From Prevotella sp. (GTDB taxonomy: Bacteria > Bacteroidota > Bacteroidia > Bacteroidales > Bacteroidaceae): a stretch of 64,000 nt of DNA. Shown in pieces: positions 44,459 through 53,137 of this stretch. The notes beneath the pieces are model-generated. The model saw only the letters and a list, made by a program, of their open reading frames with translations. It ran no database searches and was not told where the DNA came from. Numbering within the stretch: position 1 is the first letter of the stretch; every line of letters starts with the position of its first letter. Made by a program: the position numbers and the translations under genes. The DNA is taken from NCBI GenBank assembly GCA_017471245.1, contig JAFUVB010000084.1, positions 1-64,000 on the forward strand, in the 5' to 3' direction.

Positions 44459-45298
44459 CTATGCCTTCAGCTGCGGTATTCCCTGCATCTCCCTTGCCTC
44501 GGCGGGTGTTGCAGGCTCACATCCCATGGCACGAATCAGACCTACAAGCCGCTCCACAAGCTCGGCATTGGAACGGGCAAGCTTGCCGGGAGCATAATAG
44601 AAACTGTCTTCGAAACCTATTCTCACGGCATTGGCTCCCATCCCGATGGCGCAGGCAAGCATGGAGAAGTCTTTCATGGCATCATGGGTGATGCCCCAAC
44701 TGGTACCCGGTTCGCACAACTGGGTGAGGAAAGCCAGGTTGCGGCCCGTGGCTGCAAGGTTGCTGCTGTTGCCAGGACCTACGCAGAAGTTATAGTGCAA
44801 CGGACGTTTCAGCACGCCTTCATCTGCCAGTTTTGTGCATGTTTCCACCATGCTCAGGTCGAAAAGCTCCATCTCTGGCACCACGCCTGTCTCTTCCATG
44901 CGCTTTGCCCAATAGCGGATGTCGGGCAACGTATTCACATACACCGTTTCACCGAAGTTCACCGACCCCATGTTCAGAGAAGCCACTTCCACTTCGGGAA
45001 CGTTCAGGCATACGCAACGTTCTGCCAGCGTCAGTGTAGACAGTCCGCCCGTGGAGCCTTGAATGATCATATCAGAGTGTTCACGTATGCGGCGTATCGT
45101 GTCGCTGAACACATCCAGTTCGAAAGTCTGCTCTCCCTTGAGATCGCGCGTGTGCAGATGCACTTCACATGCTCCGGCTTTATAACAGTTGATGGTGTCT
45201 TCTGCTATCTCTTCGGGCGTTAACGGGTTCTTACATCCTTCGGGAATCACTTTTCCCACATGGCATACGGGTGCTACGGTAATGATAATCTTTCTCAT
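44459..45298 (-). CDS. BKACE family (3-keto-5-aminohexanoate cleavage enzyme type)
   Basis: 279 aa from the ATG at 45298 (MRKIIITVAPV); the frame is open to 45442, but the promoter at 45386-45417 lies within that extension. TIM-barrel Zn enzymes of this family condense a beta-keto acid with acetyl-CoA. CEVHLHTRD (metal-binding HxH), QGSTGG and GITHDAMKDF are visible. Family members act on different beta-keto acids, so the substrate is open; a keto acid made from the imported acid is the likely one. First gene of a two-gene operon with the DUF1537 kinase. Confidence 0.88.
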   Translation of the reverse strand: MRKIIITVAPVCHVGKVIPEGCKNPLTPEEIAEDTINCYKAGACEVHLHTRDLKGEQTFELDVFSDTIRRIREHSDMIIQGSTGGLSTLTLAERCVCLNVPEVEVASLNMGSVNFGETVYVNTLPDIRYWAKRMEETGVVPEMELFDLSMVETCTKLADEGVLKRPLHYNFCVGPGNSSNLAATGRNLAFLTQLCEPGTSWGITHDAMKDFSMLACAIGMGANAVRIGFEDSFYYAPGKLARSNAELVERLVGLIRAMGCEPATPAEAREMQGIPQLKA

Positions 45299-45385
45299 CT
45301 TCTTGTTTGTTTTAGTTCCAGAATGGCAGGGGTAGCGAGGCTGAATGGCTGCTTGCCGGTCTGTCCTCGTATTGCTGCTTCTCTG

Positions 45386-45417
45386 CAAAGGTATGAAAAA
45401 CCGTTCAAACTGCCAAA
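45386..45417 (-). promoter_or_regulatory. promoter of the BKACE-DUF1537 operon
   Basis: TTTG (45417-45414), 20-nt spacer, TACCTTTG (45393-45386). Leader about 80 nt. Confidence 0.75.
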
Positions 45418-45485
45418 TATAACCATAGTTTTCTGTTCGCATGCATCAACATGGAAGTATAATTCTTAAAGTGATTGCAAAAAAA

Positions 45486-45517
45486 TTTGGTTGTTGGCGT
45501 TTAATTCACTACCTTTG
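45486..45517 (+). promoter_or_regulatory. promoter of ugd
   Basis: TTTG (45486-45489), 20-nt spacer, TACCTTTG (45510-45517), leader about 80 nt. Confidence 0.75.
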
Positions 45518-45527
45518 TCGCAGTATT

Positions 45528-45606
45528 TTTTTGAATGTCTGATTAGCAGCAACTGTTTTTATTACAGAACATCTGATTTGCAGTAACTTTTATATTTGAA
45601 TGTCTT
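45528..45606 (+). repeat. direct repeat in the ugd leader
   Basis: TTTGAATGTCT occurs at about 45530 and again just before the start codon (about 45595), and between them CTGATTAGCAGCAACT is echoed by CTGATTTGCAGTAACT. Function unknown. Confidence 0.6.
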
Positions 45607-46974
45607 ATGAAAATAGCAGTAGCAGGAACAGGTTATGTTGGATTGTCAATTGCCACCTTGCTGGCACAACATAACGAAGTAGTGGCAGTGGATGTGATTC
45701 CCGAGAAAGTGGAACTCATCAACAACCGCCGTTCACCCATTCAGGATGAATATATCGAGAAGTATCTGGCTGAGAAGGAACTGAACCTGAGAGCAACACT
45801 TGATGGTGCCGAGGCATACCGCGATGCCGACTTTGTTGTCATTGCCGCACCTACCAACTACGATCCCATCAAGAACTTTTTCGACACCCACCACATTGAG
45901 GATGTCATCAATCTCGTGCTCTCTGTGAATCCCAATGCCGTGATGGTCATCAAGAGCACCATTCCCGTGGGCTATTGCCGCTCATTATATGTGCACTATG
46001 CCCTGAAGGGAGTTCCGCATTTCAACCTTCTGTTCTCGCCGGAATTCCTCCGCGAGAGCAAGGCTCTCTATGATAACCTCTATCCATCGCGAATCATCGT
46101 CGGCTATCCTAAGCTCATCAGCCAGTTCCCCGATGAGAACGAAGCCATTTGCAAAGTTACCGACGTTCACATGCTTGAGCAAAAAGCACACGACTTCGCA
46201 GCCCTTTTGGTGGAAGGAGCCATCGGTCATTCTGCCGAAGCCGATGGAAATGCAACCCTTTATGCACAGTATCCCAAAGGCATACCCACGCTCTTCATGG
46301 GCATGAAAGAAGCCGAGGCAGTGAAACTCTTCGCCAATACCTATCTTGCACTGCGAGTAAGCTATTTCAATGAGCTCGATACATACGCTGAAGTGAAAGG
46401 TCTCGACTCTCAGGCAATCATCCAAGGCATCGGTCTCGATCCGCGCATCGGCACCCACTATAACAATCCGTCATTCGGATATGGCGGTTATTGCCTGCCG
46501 AAAGACACTAAACAGCTGCTCGCCAACTATGAACATGTGCCGCAGCAGATGATGACTGCCATCGTGGAAAGCAACCGCACACGCAAGGATTTCATTGCCG
46601 ATCAGGTATTGAAGAAGGCTGGCTACTACGACTATTCCACCAACAACCAATACGACTCGCTGCTTTCGCACAGCGACACCCGTCTCGAACCACCCACGGT
46701 CGGTGTGTTCCGACTAACGATGAAGTCGAATTCCGACAACTTCCGCCAAAGCAGCATACAGGGAGTCATGAAGCGCATCAAGGCAAAAGGTGCCACCGTC
46801 ATCATCTACGAGCCCACATTGCCCGATGGAACATTCTTTTTCGGCAGCCGGGTGGTGAACGACCTCAGACGGTTCAAGGCACTGAGCAACGCCATCATAG
46901 CCAACCGCTACGATGCTGTTCTGGATGATGTGCAAGAAAAGGTGTATACCCGCGACCTGTTCCGCAGGGATTAG
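45607..46974 (+). CDS. ugd: UDP-glucose 6-dehydrogenase
   Basis: 455 aa, versus about 390 for compact family members. It oxidises UDP-glucose to UDP-glucuronate for surface polysaccharide synthesis. N-terminal Rossmann motif [32 protein letters not shown], catalytic Cys in [15 protein letters not shown], and the C-terminal [15 protein letters not shown] match the family well. Two extra segments stand out: about 15 residues before GIPTLFMG (about residue 210) and about 20 before VGVFRLTMK (about residue 345). Its stop lies 6 nt from that of the convergent macB-like gene. Confidence 0.92.
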   Translation: MKIAVAGTGYVGLSIATLLAQHNEVVAVDVIPEKVELINNRRSPIQDEYIEKYLAEKELNLRATLDGAEAYRDADFVVIAAPTNYDPIKNFFDTHHIEDVINLVLSVNPNAVMVIKSTIPVGYCRSLYVHYALKGVPHFNLLFSPEFLRESKALYDNLYPSRIIVGYPKLISQFPDENEAICKVTDVHMLEQKAHDFAALLVEGAIGHSAEADGNATLYAQYPKGIPTLFMGMKEAEAVKLFANTYLALRVSYFNELDTYAEVKGLDSQAIIQGIGLDPRIGTHYNNPSFGYGGYCLPKDTKQLLANYEHVPQQMMTAIVESNRTRKDFIADQVLKKAGYYDYSTNNQYDSLLSHSDTRLEPPTVGVFRLTMKSNSDNFRQSSIQGVMKRIKAKGATVIIYEPTLPDGTFFFGSRVVNDLRRFKALSNAIIANRYDAVLDDVQEKVYTRDLFRRD

Positions 46975-46980
46975 TATTCG

Positions 46981-48201
46981 CTATTCATGGCGGATTGCCT
47001 CAATGGGATCCATATTGGCTGCTTTCTGGGCAGGAATGTATCCGAAAAGTACGCCGATGAATACGCATACGATGAACGAAACATAGATCGACCAGGCAGG
47101 TACGCTTGATGGCATGTGGAACAACGGCACCGCGAATTCGCTCGCACTGCACCCCACAAGGATGCCCAACAGACCTCCGGTGACGGAGATGATAACCGAT
47201 TCGATAAGGAACTGAAGCGAGATAACGGTACCCGTTGCTCCCACCGCCATGCGCAAGCCTATCTCCTTGGTACGCTCGGTGACACTCACCAGCATGATGT
47301 TCATAATGCCGATACCTGCAACGAGCAGCGAGAAAGCAGCTGCCACCACAAGGATAATGGTCACGGTGTCCATCGTGCTTGACATGGTGTCCATCATCTC
47401 AGCCTGTGAACGGATGGTGAAATCGTCGTCGGCATCTTCCTTCAGCTTATGGTTGTCGCGCAGCATCTGCGTGAGTTCCTCAATGGCAGCGTCGGAAAGT
47501 TCCTCAGTAACGGCAGAACAAACGATGCTGGAGAAGAATGTCTGCGCCGCAATACGTTTCATCACCGTTGTATAAGGGGCAATCATCACATTGTCTTGAT
47601 CCATTCCCCAACTATTATAGCCTTTCGATTTCAGCACGCCCACAATGCGCACGGGTATAGATTTGAAACGAATGGTCTTGCCGATGGGATCCACGCCTTC
47701 GCCAAACAGCTCGTCAACGATGGTCTTTCCCACTACCACCACTTTAGCCGACTTCTTGATGTCCTCCTCAGTGAAGCATTCGCCTTCTTCGATGTCCCAT
47801 TGTTTGATGTCTAAGTAATCAGGACTCTCACCATAGATGGTGGTGTTTGTATTGTTGTTACCATAAATAGCCTGTCCGCTGGCGGTAACTTCCGGCGACA
47901 CCTTGGTGACAAACTTCTTCTCAGCAAGGATGCGCTGATAGTCGGCCATCTTCAATGTCTGCATGCTGGAAGGGTCTTGCCGCACACCGCCACGCATGTC
48001 TGCACCCGGACGGATGGTGAGCAGGTTGGTTCCCATGGTAGACAACTCTTTGCGAATGCTCTCTTTGGAACCTTGACCAATGGCCATCATGATGATCACT
48101 GCCGCCACTCCGATGATGATGCCGAGCATGCTCAGAAACGATCTCATCTTGTTATTGGCAACAGCCTTGATGCTTACTTTGAATAGATTGAGTATGTTCA
48201 T
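46981..48201 (-). CDS. MacB-type ABC transporter permease
   Basis: 406 aa. Four membrane segments in the MacB/FtsX layout: one at about 20-42 (MLGIIIGVAAVIIMMAIGQG), a periplasmic MacB core about 50-275, and three near the C-terminus (ILVVAAAFSLLVAGIGIMN and on), with ERTKEIGLRMAVGA. Works with the ATPase, adaptor and TolC proteins encoded upstream as a tripartite efflux or export system. Unlike E. coli MacB the ATPase is a separate protein. Substrate unknown. Confidence 0.92.
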   Translation of the reverse strand: MNILNLFKVSIKAVANNKMRSFLSMLGIIIGVAAVIIMMAIGQGSKESIRKELSTMGTNLLTIRPGADMRGGVRQDPSSMQTLKMADYQRILAEKKFVTKVSPEVTASGQAIYGNNNTNTTIYGESPDYLDIKQWDIEEGECFTEEDIKKSAKVVVVGKTIVDELFGEGVDPIGKTIRFKSIPVRIVGVLKSKGYNSWGMDQDNVMIAPYTTVMKRIAAQTFFSSIVCSAVTEELSDAAIEELTQMLRDNHKLKEDADDDFTIRSQAEMMDTMSSTMDTVTIILVVAAAFSLLVAGIGIMNIMLVSVTERTKEIGLRMAVGATGTVISLQFLIESVIISVTGGLLGILVGCSASEFAVPLFHMPSSVPAWSIYVSFIVCVFIGVLFGYIPAQKAANMDPIEAIRHE

Positions 48202-48247
48202 TGTTCTAACGGAATTAGAATGTCGTCAATGCAGCACTGCATGTTGC

Positions 48248-49012
48248 TCACTCGTCCTGCGGAATTGGAAGTGCTGCCAGTGCTTCTGCTGCCGATTTGA
48301 TATTCGTATTGATGGTGTCTTCGCGGATTTTCCCGTCGCGCAGATTGATATTGCGGCTGGAATACTCTGCGATCTCGGGATTGTGGGTCACGAAGATAAT
48401 CGTATTGCCTTGTTTGTAGAGTTGCTGGAAAAGCACAAGCATTTCAAAAGAGGTGCGGGTGTCGAGGTTTCCCGTAGCTTCGTCGGCAAGGAGCACTGCA
48501 GGGTCGTTCACAAGTGCACGTGCAATAGCCACGCGCTGCATCTGTCCACCCGACATTTCATTTGATTTGTGCTCAAGGCGGTCGCCCAAGCCCACTGCCT
48601 TCAGTGCTTTTATGGCTCGCTCCCTGCGCTCTTCGGCAGAATAATCGGAATTGTACATCAGCGGGAGCTCCACATTCTCAACAGCCGTTGTCTTGGGCAA
48701 CAGGTTATAGTTCTGAAACACAAAACCGATTTTGCGGTTGCGCAAGTGTGCGCGCTGGTTTTTCGACATGGAACGCACTGATACCCCGTCAAGAAAATAC
48801 TCTCCGCTGGTGGGTGTGTCAAGGCAACCGAGCTGGTTGAGCAGCGTCGACTTGCCCGAACCTGATGTTCCCTGAATCGTTACGAACTCGCCCTCATAGA
48901 TTTTGAACGATACTCCACGTAGCGCCTTTACTGTCTCACTGCCTACTTGAAAGTAGCGCTTAACGTTCTGCAGTTCGATAACGACTTTCCTATTGTCTTT
49001 TTCTTCAGCCAT
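48248..49012 (-). CDS. ABC transporter ATP-binding protein, LolD/MacB type
   Basis: 254 aa. Walker A GTSGSGKSTLLNQLG, signature MSGGQMQRVAIARAL, Walker B AVLLADEATGNLD, H-loop FVTHNPE. Starts 4 nt after the adaptor gene; permease follows after 46 nt. Energises the efflux complex on the cytosolic face. Confidence 0.95.
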   Translation of the reverse strand: MAEEKDNRKVVIELQNVKRYFQVGSETVKALRGVSFKIYEGEFVTIQGTSGSGKSTLLNQLGCLDTPTSGEYFLDGVSVRSMSKNQRAHLRNRKIGFVFQNYNLLPKTTAVENVELPLMYNSDYSAEERRERAIKALKAVGLGDRLEHKSNEMSGGQMQRVAIARALVNDPAVLLADEATGNLDTRTSFEMLVLFQQLYKQGNTIIFVTHNPEIAEYSSRNINLRDGKIREDTINTNIKSAAEALAALPIPQDE

Positions 49013-49016
49013 ACTG

Positions 49017-50222
49017 CTATTTCTTCATGTTATTATTACCGCCGCTCTTGTTGTTATTGTTTCTGGGTCTTGGCATGAACGGGTTGCTGGCTTGCTCCCC
49101 CTGCGGCATTTCTGCCTGCCCTCCGCTGATGTTAAAGTCGGAGAGCACTGCCGTGCCTTCACTGATGCCGCTCACTATCTCTGTGAGAACACCGTTTGTT
49201 GTACCGATTTCCACGGCATGCGCTATGAATGTGTTACCTTCTTTTGTCCATAGCTTATGGTCGCCTTGGCAGTCTTTGATAGTCTGCTCCTTTGTCAGAA
49301 GAGCTTCATTGGGAGTGAAGCGCAGTGCCTTGGAAGGAACGGTGAGCACATGGTTCTTCTCTAAGGTGAATATGGTGACATTTGCCGTAAGTCCCGGCTT
49401 CAGCTTGAGGTCGTTATTACGAGCGGATATCACCACTTCGTAGGTCACCACGTTGCTTTCGGTGGTGGCTTCCTGCCGCACCTGTTGCACAGATCCCTGG
49501 AAAATATCATCAGGGAATGCATCTACGGTGAACGAAACACGCTGCCCTTCTTTCACGCCACCGATATCTGCCTCGTCGATATCTGCAATCACGCGCATGT
49601 CGGTCAGGTCTTTGGCAATCACAAACAGTTCTGGCGTGTTGAACGAAGATGCCACTGTCTGTCCTTCTTCTACTGATTTCGAAAGCACCACCCCGTCGAT
49701 GGGAGAAGTAATTGTGGCATATCCAAGGTTAGTCTGTGCCTTTTTTACGCTTTCTCTTGCCTGTGCAACCTGCTGGTTGGCCTGCTGGTAAGAGAGGCGC
49801 GCACTCTCAAAGTCATCGGCACTCACCAATCCTTTGTCGAAGAGTGTCTTATATCTGTTGAAGTTGGCAAGCTGGTAGCTGAGCGAACTTTGAGCCGAGG
49901 CGAGATTGGCCTTAGCCGTGTTCAGTTCGCTGGTAAGGTTTGTCTTGTCGAGCTCGGCTATCACCTGACCTTTCTTCACCACGCTATTGTAGTCAACATA
50001 CAGTTTGCTGACAATGCCGGATACCTGTGTACCCACGGTAACCGATGTCACCGGCTCGATGGTTCCTGTGGCTGTGATGCTTGTCTGAATGTCTGACACT
50101 TCCACTTTCTCTGTTTCAAACGTAACAACTTCCTTCTTTTTGTTGCCCGACAACAGCCAAACGGCAACGGCGATAATGGCAAGTATGCCGGCAAGAATCC
50201 ATAATTTACTCGTTTTTTTCAT
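49017..50222 (-). CDS. periplasmic adaptor (MacA/HlyD-type membrane fusion protein)
   Basis: 401 aa. One N-terminal membrane span (about 8-25), a lipoyl half-motif (SVTVGTQVSGIVSKLYVDYN), a coiled-coil hairpin about 95-170 rich in Ala/Gln (SYQQANQQVAQARESVKKAQ), a second lipoyl half, and a beta-barrel domain. The tail is Asn/Gly/Lys-rich. It bridges the inner-membrane permease and the TolC-like channel. Confidence 0.93.
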   Translation of the reverse strand: MKKTSKLWILAGILAIIAVAVWLLSGNKKKEVVTFETEKVEVSDIQTSITATGTIEPVTSVTVGTQVSGIVSKLYVDYNSVVKKGQVIAELDKTNLTSELNTAKANLASAQSSLSYQLANFNRYKTLFDKGLVSADDFESARLSYQQANQQVAQARESVKKAQTNLGYATITSPIDGVVLSKSVEEGQTVASSFNTPELFVIAKDLTDMRVIADIDEADIGGVKEGQRVSFTVDAFPDDIFQGSVQQVRQEATTESNVVTYEVVISARNNDLKLKPGLTANVTIFTLEKNHVLTVPSKALRFTPNEALLTKEQTIKDCQGDHKLWTKEGNTFIAHAVEIGTTNGVLTEIVSGISEGTAVLSDFNISGGQAEMPQGEQASNPFMPRPRNNNNKSGGNNNMKK

Positions 50223-50246
50223 ATCTTCTTCTTTTTTGTTTTTCGC

Positions 50247-51617
50247 TTATTTCACTTCTCCACTTTCATAAAATTTCAGCATATTGATATTCAAGATGGT
50301 GAGGTATTTACTCTGTAACTCATTCTGCTGTGCCTGCAGCAGGTTGTCTTTTCCTGTCATCAGCTCCACAATGTTCTTCAATCCGAGGCGGAACTGCTCG
50401 CTCAGCAGGTCATAACTGGTATGCTGACTCTCCGTTGTCACTTTGGCAGCTTTGAATTTATTCTGGTTGGTTACTGCCTGCAGCCAATAATTCTCTATTG
50501 TGGAATAAAGGGATGTCTGCTTGTCTTTCAGGTCGAGCATGTAGTTCATCTTCTGAATGTTAGCCTTGTTCACAGCTGTCTTGGCTGATCGGTTGTCAAA
50601 GAGCGGAATGTTCACGTTGAAACCTGCACCGAGGTTGAAATTTGTCTTTAGCTGAGAGCCCCAAGCGTTATTGCTCATTGACGTGGTATTCGTGGCAGCA
50701 TTGGCGCTCACACCAATGGTGGGCAGCTTCTGAGCCTTGGCAATCTTGATGTTCAGGTCGCTGGTTTCAATACCCAACTGGGCGTTTTTTATTTCGGGTC
50801 GTTGCTCCAAGGCTGCTGTATACACAGCATTCATGGCGGGAATGGGCTGAAGAGCCATTTCATCGGTAGCAGCAGGAACGACGATGTCGAACTCTTCCTC
50901 ACTGGTAATCTGCAGCAACTCTTTCAGCTGGCGCTTGAAATTGCGCAGATTGCTCTCTGCCTCAACGATATTGTATTCATCCTGCGCACGCTGCGAAGTG
51001 AGCTGCGAGAGATCAGCCTTGCTCATCTTGCCCACATTCACGAACTCCTTGCCGCGTTCTTCGTTCTTTTTGCTCGTTTCCAGGCTCGACTTATGCACAT
51101 TGATGGCCTCCGCAGAATAAAGAATCTGCACATAAAGCTGCGCTATCTGCTCCTGAATGGTGTTGGCCGTAATGGCAGAATCCAACTCTGCCTGCTGTGT
51201 CGCCATCTCATTCAGTCGCACTGTGTTCTTGTTGCGGTTGCCGTTCCACACCGTCCAGTTGCTGTTAATGCCGTATGTGCCGTTATAATACACCTTGTCC
51301 ACACTTGTCACGGCATAGCCGTTGGCTACTGTGGCAGAACCTGTCTCGGGCCAGGGGCGCAACGTGGCATTATGCGATGTGGTTGCGCTCAGCGACGGCA
51401 ACAGTGTAGACTTACTCTGCAGCAGGTCTTCTTGCGCACTTAACTTGTTCAGGCGGGATTTCTGAAGCGAGATATTGTTCTGCAAAGCATAGTCAATACA
51501 TTCCTTCAGCGTCCATTGCCTCTTCCCTTGTGCCGTACTTTCCAACTGTTGGGCTGTTGCATACCCGGATATTGACAAAAGAACGCCTGTCAATAATGTC
51601 ATCCAAAACTTCTTCAT
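50247..51617 (-). CDS. TolC-family outer-membrane efflux protein
   Basis: 456 aa from MKKFW (ATG at 51617; another in-frame ATG two codons earlier). Signal peptide about 1-22 (SGYATA), then two OEP repeats with long helices (LTSQRAQDEYNIVEAESNLRN; LLSEQFRLGLKNIVELM). First gene of the four-gene operon, 24 nt before the adaptor; a TATTTTTG -7 box lies at 51676. Confidence 0.93.
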   Translation of the reverse strand: MKKFWMTLLTGVLLSISGYATAQQLESTAQGKRQWTLKECIDYALQNNISLQKSRLNKLSAQEDLLQSKSTLLPSLSATTSHNATLRPWPETGSATVANGYAVTSVDKVYYNGTYGINSNWTVWNGNRNKNTVRLNEMATQQAELDSAITANTIQEQIAQLYVQILYSAEAINVHKSSLETSKKNEERGKEFVNVGKMSKADLSQLTSQRAQDEYNIVEAESNLRNFKRQLKELLQITSEEEFDIVVPAATDEMALQPIPAMNAVYTAALEQRPEIKNAQLGIETSDLNIKIAKAQKLPTIGVSANAATNTTSMSNNAWGSQLKTNFNLGAGFNVNIPLFDNRSAKTAVNKANIQKMNYMLDLKDKQTSLYSTIENYWLQAVTNQNKFKAAKVTTESQHTSYDLLSEQFRLGLKNIVELMTGKDNLLQAQQNELQSKYLTILNINMLKFYESGEVK

Positions 51618-51675
51618 AAACATCTGATAAAAAATTATAATATCAAAAAACGCACAGCATTTTCTATTTAAGATG

Positions 51676-51683
51676 CAAAAATA
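51676..51683 (-). promoter_or_regulatory. -7 box of the efflux operon
   Basis: TATTTTTG, about 60 nt before the start codon; no clear -33. Confidence 0.45.
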
Positions 51684-51907
51684 ACTAAAAGTTTAAGATA
51701 TGGCTACCATACTTAACATTATTTACAAAAATACTTGAATTCCGTAACAGATTGAGCATTCGAGTGGCTATGAATACAGATTTGTTCAAATCGCAACAGT
51801 CAATCACTGATAGTGCTTATCAGAGCAGGTGACTCTATACTTTCCACGTGCACCTACATCACAACAACAAAAAACAGAATAGATGTGATTATGTAAAAAA
51901 GAATTTG

Positions 51908-51915
51908 TAACTTTG
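51908..51915 (+). promoter_or_regulatory. -7 box of the small lipoprotein gene
   Basis: TAACTTTG, 40 nt before the ATG; -33 not clear. Confidence 0.5.
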
Positions 51916-51954
51916 CAAACGAGAAATGAATTTGTTTTATAAATATAAAAGGTT

Positions 51955-52290
51955 ATGAAGAAGACTATTAGTGTTGTTTTGACCCTGGCACTGCTTTGGG
52001 CATGTGGTAATAACAAGACACGCCAGACAGAGCAGTTTATCTATGATAGTATATCAGATGTTGAACAGTCGAGACCAGACACCGTTGCATCATCTGTTCA
52101 GGAGGAGACATCAAAGGTGAAAGAGAATTCATCTAAACCAATCAGTTCCTCTTCTGCCTCCGCCATACGCTCTCATAAGTCGAGTAGCTACGACAACATG
52201 CGCAGCTTCGACCCTGTGTCAGAGGATGACACTGAGGATAACGGCATGAGCCGCTATATGGAAAACTATGATGACGAAGGATGGGATTAA
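51955..52290 (+). CDS. small putative lipoprotein
   Basis: 111 aa. A short hydrophobic start ends in a lipobox-like LLWAC at residues 13-17, so lipid anchoring at Cys17 is expected. The mature part is Ser/Glu/Asp-rich and low-complexity (SSSASAIRSHKSSS), ending in an acidic tail. Unrecognised. The next small gene follows after 18 nt. Confidence 0.7.
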   Translation: MKKTISVVLTLALLWACGNNKTRQTEQFIYDSISDVEQSRPDTVASSVQEETSKVKENSSKPISSSSASAIRSHKSSSYDNMRSFDPVSEDDTEDNGMSRYMENYDDEGWD

Positions 52291-52308
52291 ACTAAAAAAA
52301 CAAGAAAT

Positions 52309-52512
52309 ATGGCATACAAACCTTGGGAAGTACAAGAAAATCTTTGGAAGGAGAAATGTAGCTGGGGAAAAAGTCAGAATAAAGCTTTCCTTGTCAACCA
52401 CATGGCTCAGCGTTCTGGTAAATCAATTGTTGAAACCCTTCGCGATTTAGAGTTGGCAGAACGGTCAGGTATGTTAAGAACCAATGATGATGGCTCGGTA
52501 GAAATAAGATAA
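52309..52512 (+). CDS. small soluble protein of unknown function
   Basis: 67 aa, charged, with a helical middle (VNHMAQRSGKSIVETLRDLELAER without membrane segments; only its pattern matters). It could be a small DNA- or protein-binding factor. Support: own start close behind the lipoprotein gene, sensible composition and a hairpin terminator downstream. Confidence 0.6.
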   Translation: MAYKPWEVQENLWKEKCSWGKSQNKAFLVNHMAQRSGKSIVETLRDLELAERSGMLRTNDDGSVEIR

Positions 52513-52558
52513 CAAACATTGTTGATGGAAAAGCCTTTGGCGGGTGGACATATAATAA

Positions 52559-52596
52559 AGAAACTCCAACTGAAAACAAATTTTCGTGGAGTTTCT
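52559..52596. terminator. bidirectional hairpin between the small gene and tRNA-Arg
   Basis: AGAAACTCCA pairs with TGGAGTTTCT (10 bp, 18-nt loop). On the minus strand it is followed by TTATTAT and lies 10 nt past the tRNA 3' end, so it fits as the tRNA terminator. Confidence 0.7.
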
Positions 52597-52605
52597 CCTT
52601 GTATG

Positions 52606-52679
52606 TGATCCCGTTGGGATTCAAACCCAAGACCTTCAGAACCGGAATCTGACGCTCTATTCAGCTAAGCTACGGGACC
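52606..52679 (-). tRNA. tRNA-Arg (anticodon CCG)
   Basis: 74 nt. The acceptor GGTCCCG pairs with CGGGATC (one G-T pair), discriminator A, no encoded CCA seen. Anticodon stem TCAGA/TCTGA with loop TTCCGGT gives anticodon CCG (codon CGG). T-arm TGGGTTTGAATCCCA is intact. A -7 box (TACCTTTG) lies at 52699. Confidence 0.95.
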
Positions 52680-52698
52680 GGATGGCTATAAAGCGGTG

Positions 52699-52706
52699 CA
52701 AAGGTA
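52699..52706 (-). promoter_or_regulatory. -7 box of tRNA-Arg
   Basis: TACCTTTG, about 20 nt before the mature tRNA. Confidence 0.6.
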
Positions 52707-52715
52707 CATTTTTAA

Positions 52716-52745
52716 ATTAAGAATGAAGAATGAAGAATGAAGAAT
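52716..52745. repeat. short GAATGAA heptamer array
   Basis: Three to four units of GAATGAA, again with 7-nt period; no opposing arm. Confidence 0.8.
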
Positions 52746-52767
52746 TAATTTCTTTTAAGGATTAGCC

Positions 52768-52957
52768 GCCGGTGCGTAACTATTCAGCGAATCGGTTTAA
52801 AGGAGTCGCCTACGGCGAGAAATCTTACAAATCTATTCAAAATCTTTCAAATCTCTTTTTCTTTTTGTAAGATTTGGCCAGATTTGTATGATTTCTACCC
52901 CGAAAAGGGGTACTAAAAGGGCGCAGAGCGTGGTTCGCTGAATATTTTCGCCGGTGC
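52768..52957. mobile_element. MITE-like element with terminal inverted repeats and 8-bp direct repeats
   Basis: The direct repeat GCCGGTGC at 52768-52775 and 52950-52957 bounds a 174-bp segment. Its ends are inverted repeats: GTAACTATTCAGCGAA (52776-52791) and the complement of GAAAATATTCAGCGAA (52934-52949), 14 of 16 matching. Inside is a further perfect 12-bp inverted repeat (AAATCTTACAAA at 52820, TTTGTAAGATTT at 52864). No coding capacity. This is the layout of a miniature inverted-repeat element with target duplication; the parent transposase is not in the window. Confidence 0.65.
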
Positions 52958-53015
52958 AAAAGGATAGCAAAAATCAATTATTCGTGCCATTTTGCAAAAA
53001 TATTGCGCTGTTTTA

Positions 53016-53046
53016 TTTGCAAATTAATGTTTTATCGTTACCTTTG
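53016..53046 (+). promoter_or_regulatory. promoter of asnA
   Basis: TTTG (53016-53019), 19-nt spacer, TACCTTTG (53039-53046). The leader of about 85 nt contains the near-identical pieces GTTTAATAGTAAAAATATACTG in tandem (about 53094-53136). Confidence 0.82.
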
Positions 53047-53137
53047 CAGGCGCAAAACGTAACATTGCCAATGTGTTAGTTGTGAATATGAATCGTTTAA
53101 TAGTAAAAATATACTGTTTAATAGTAAAAATATACTG

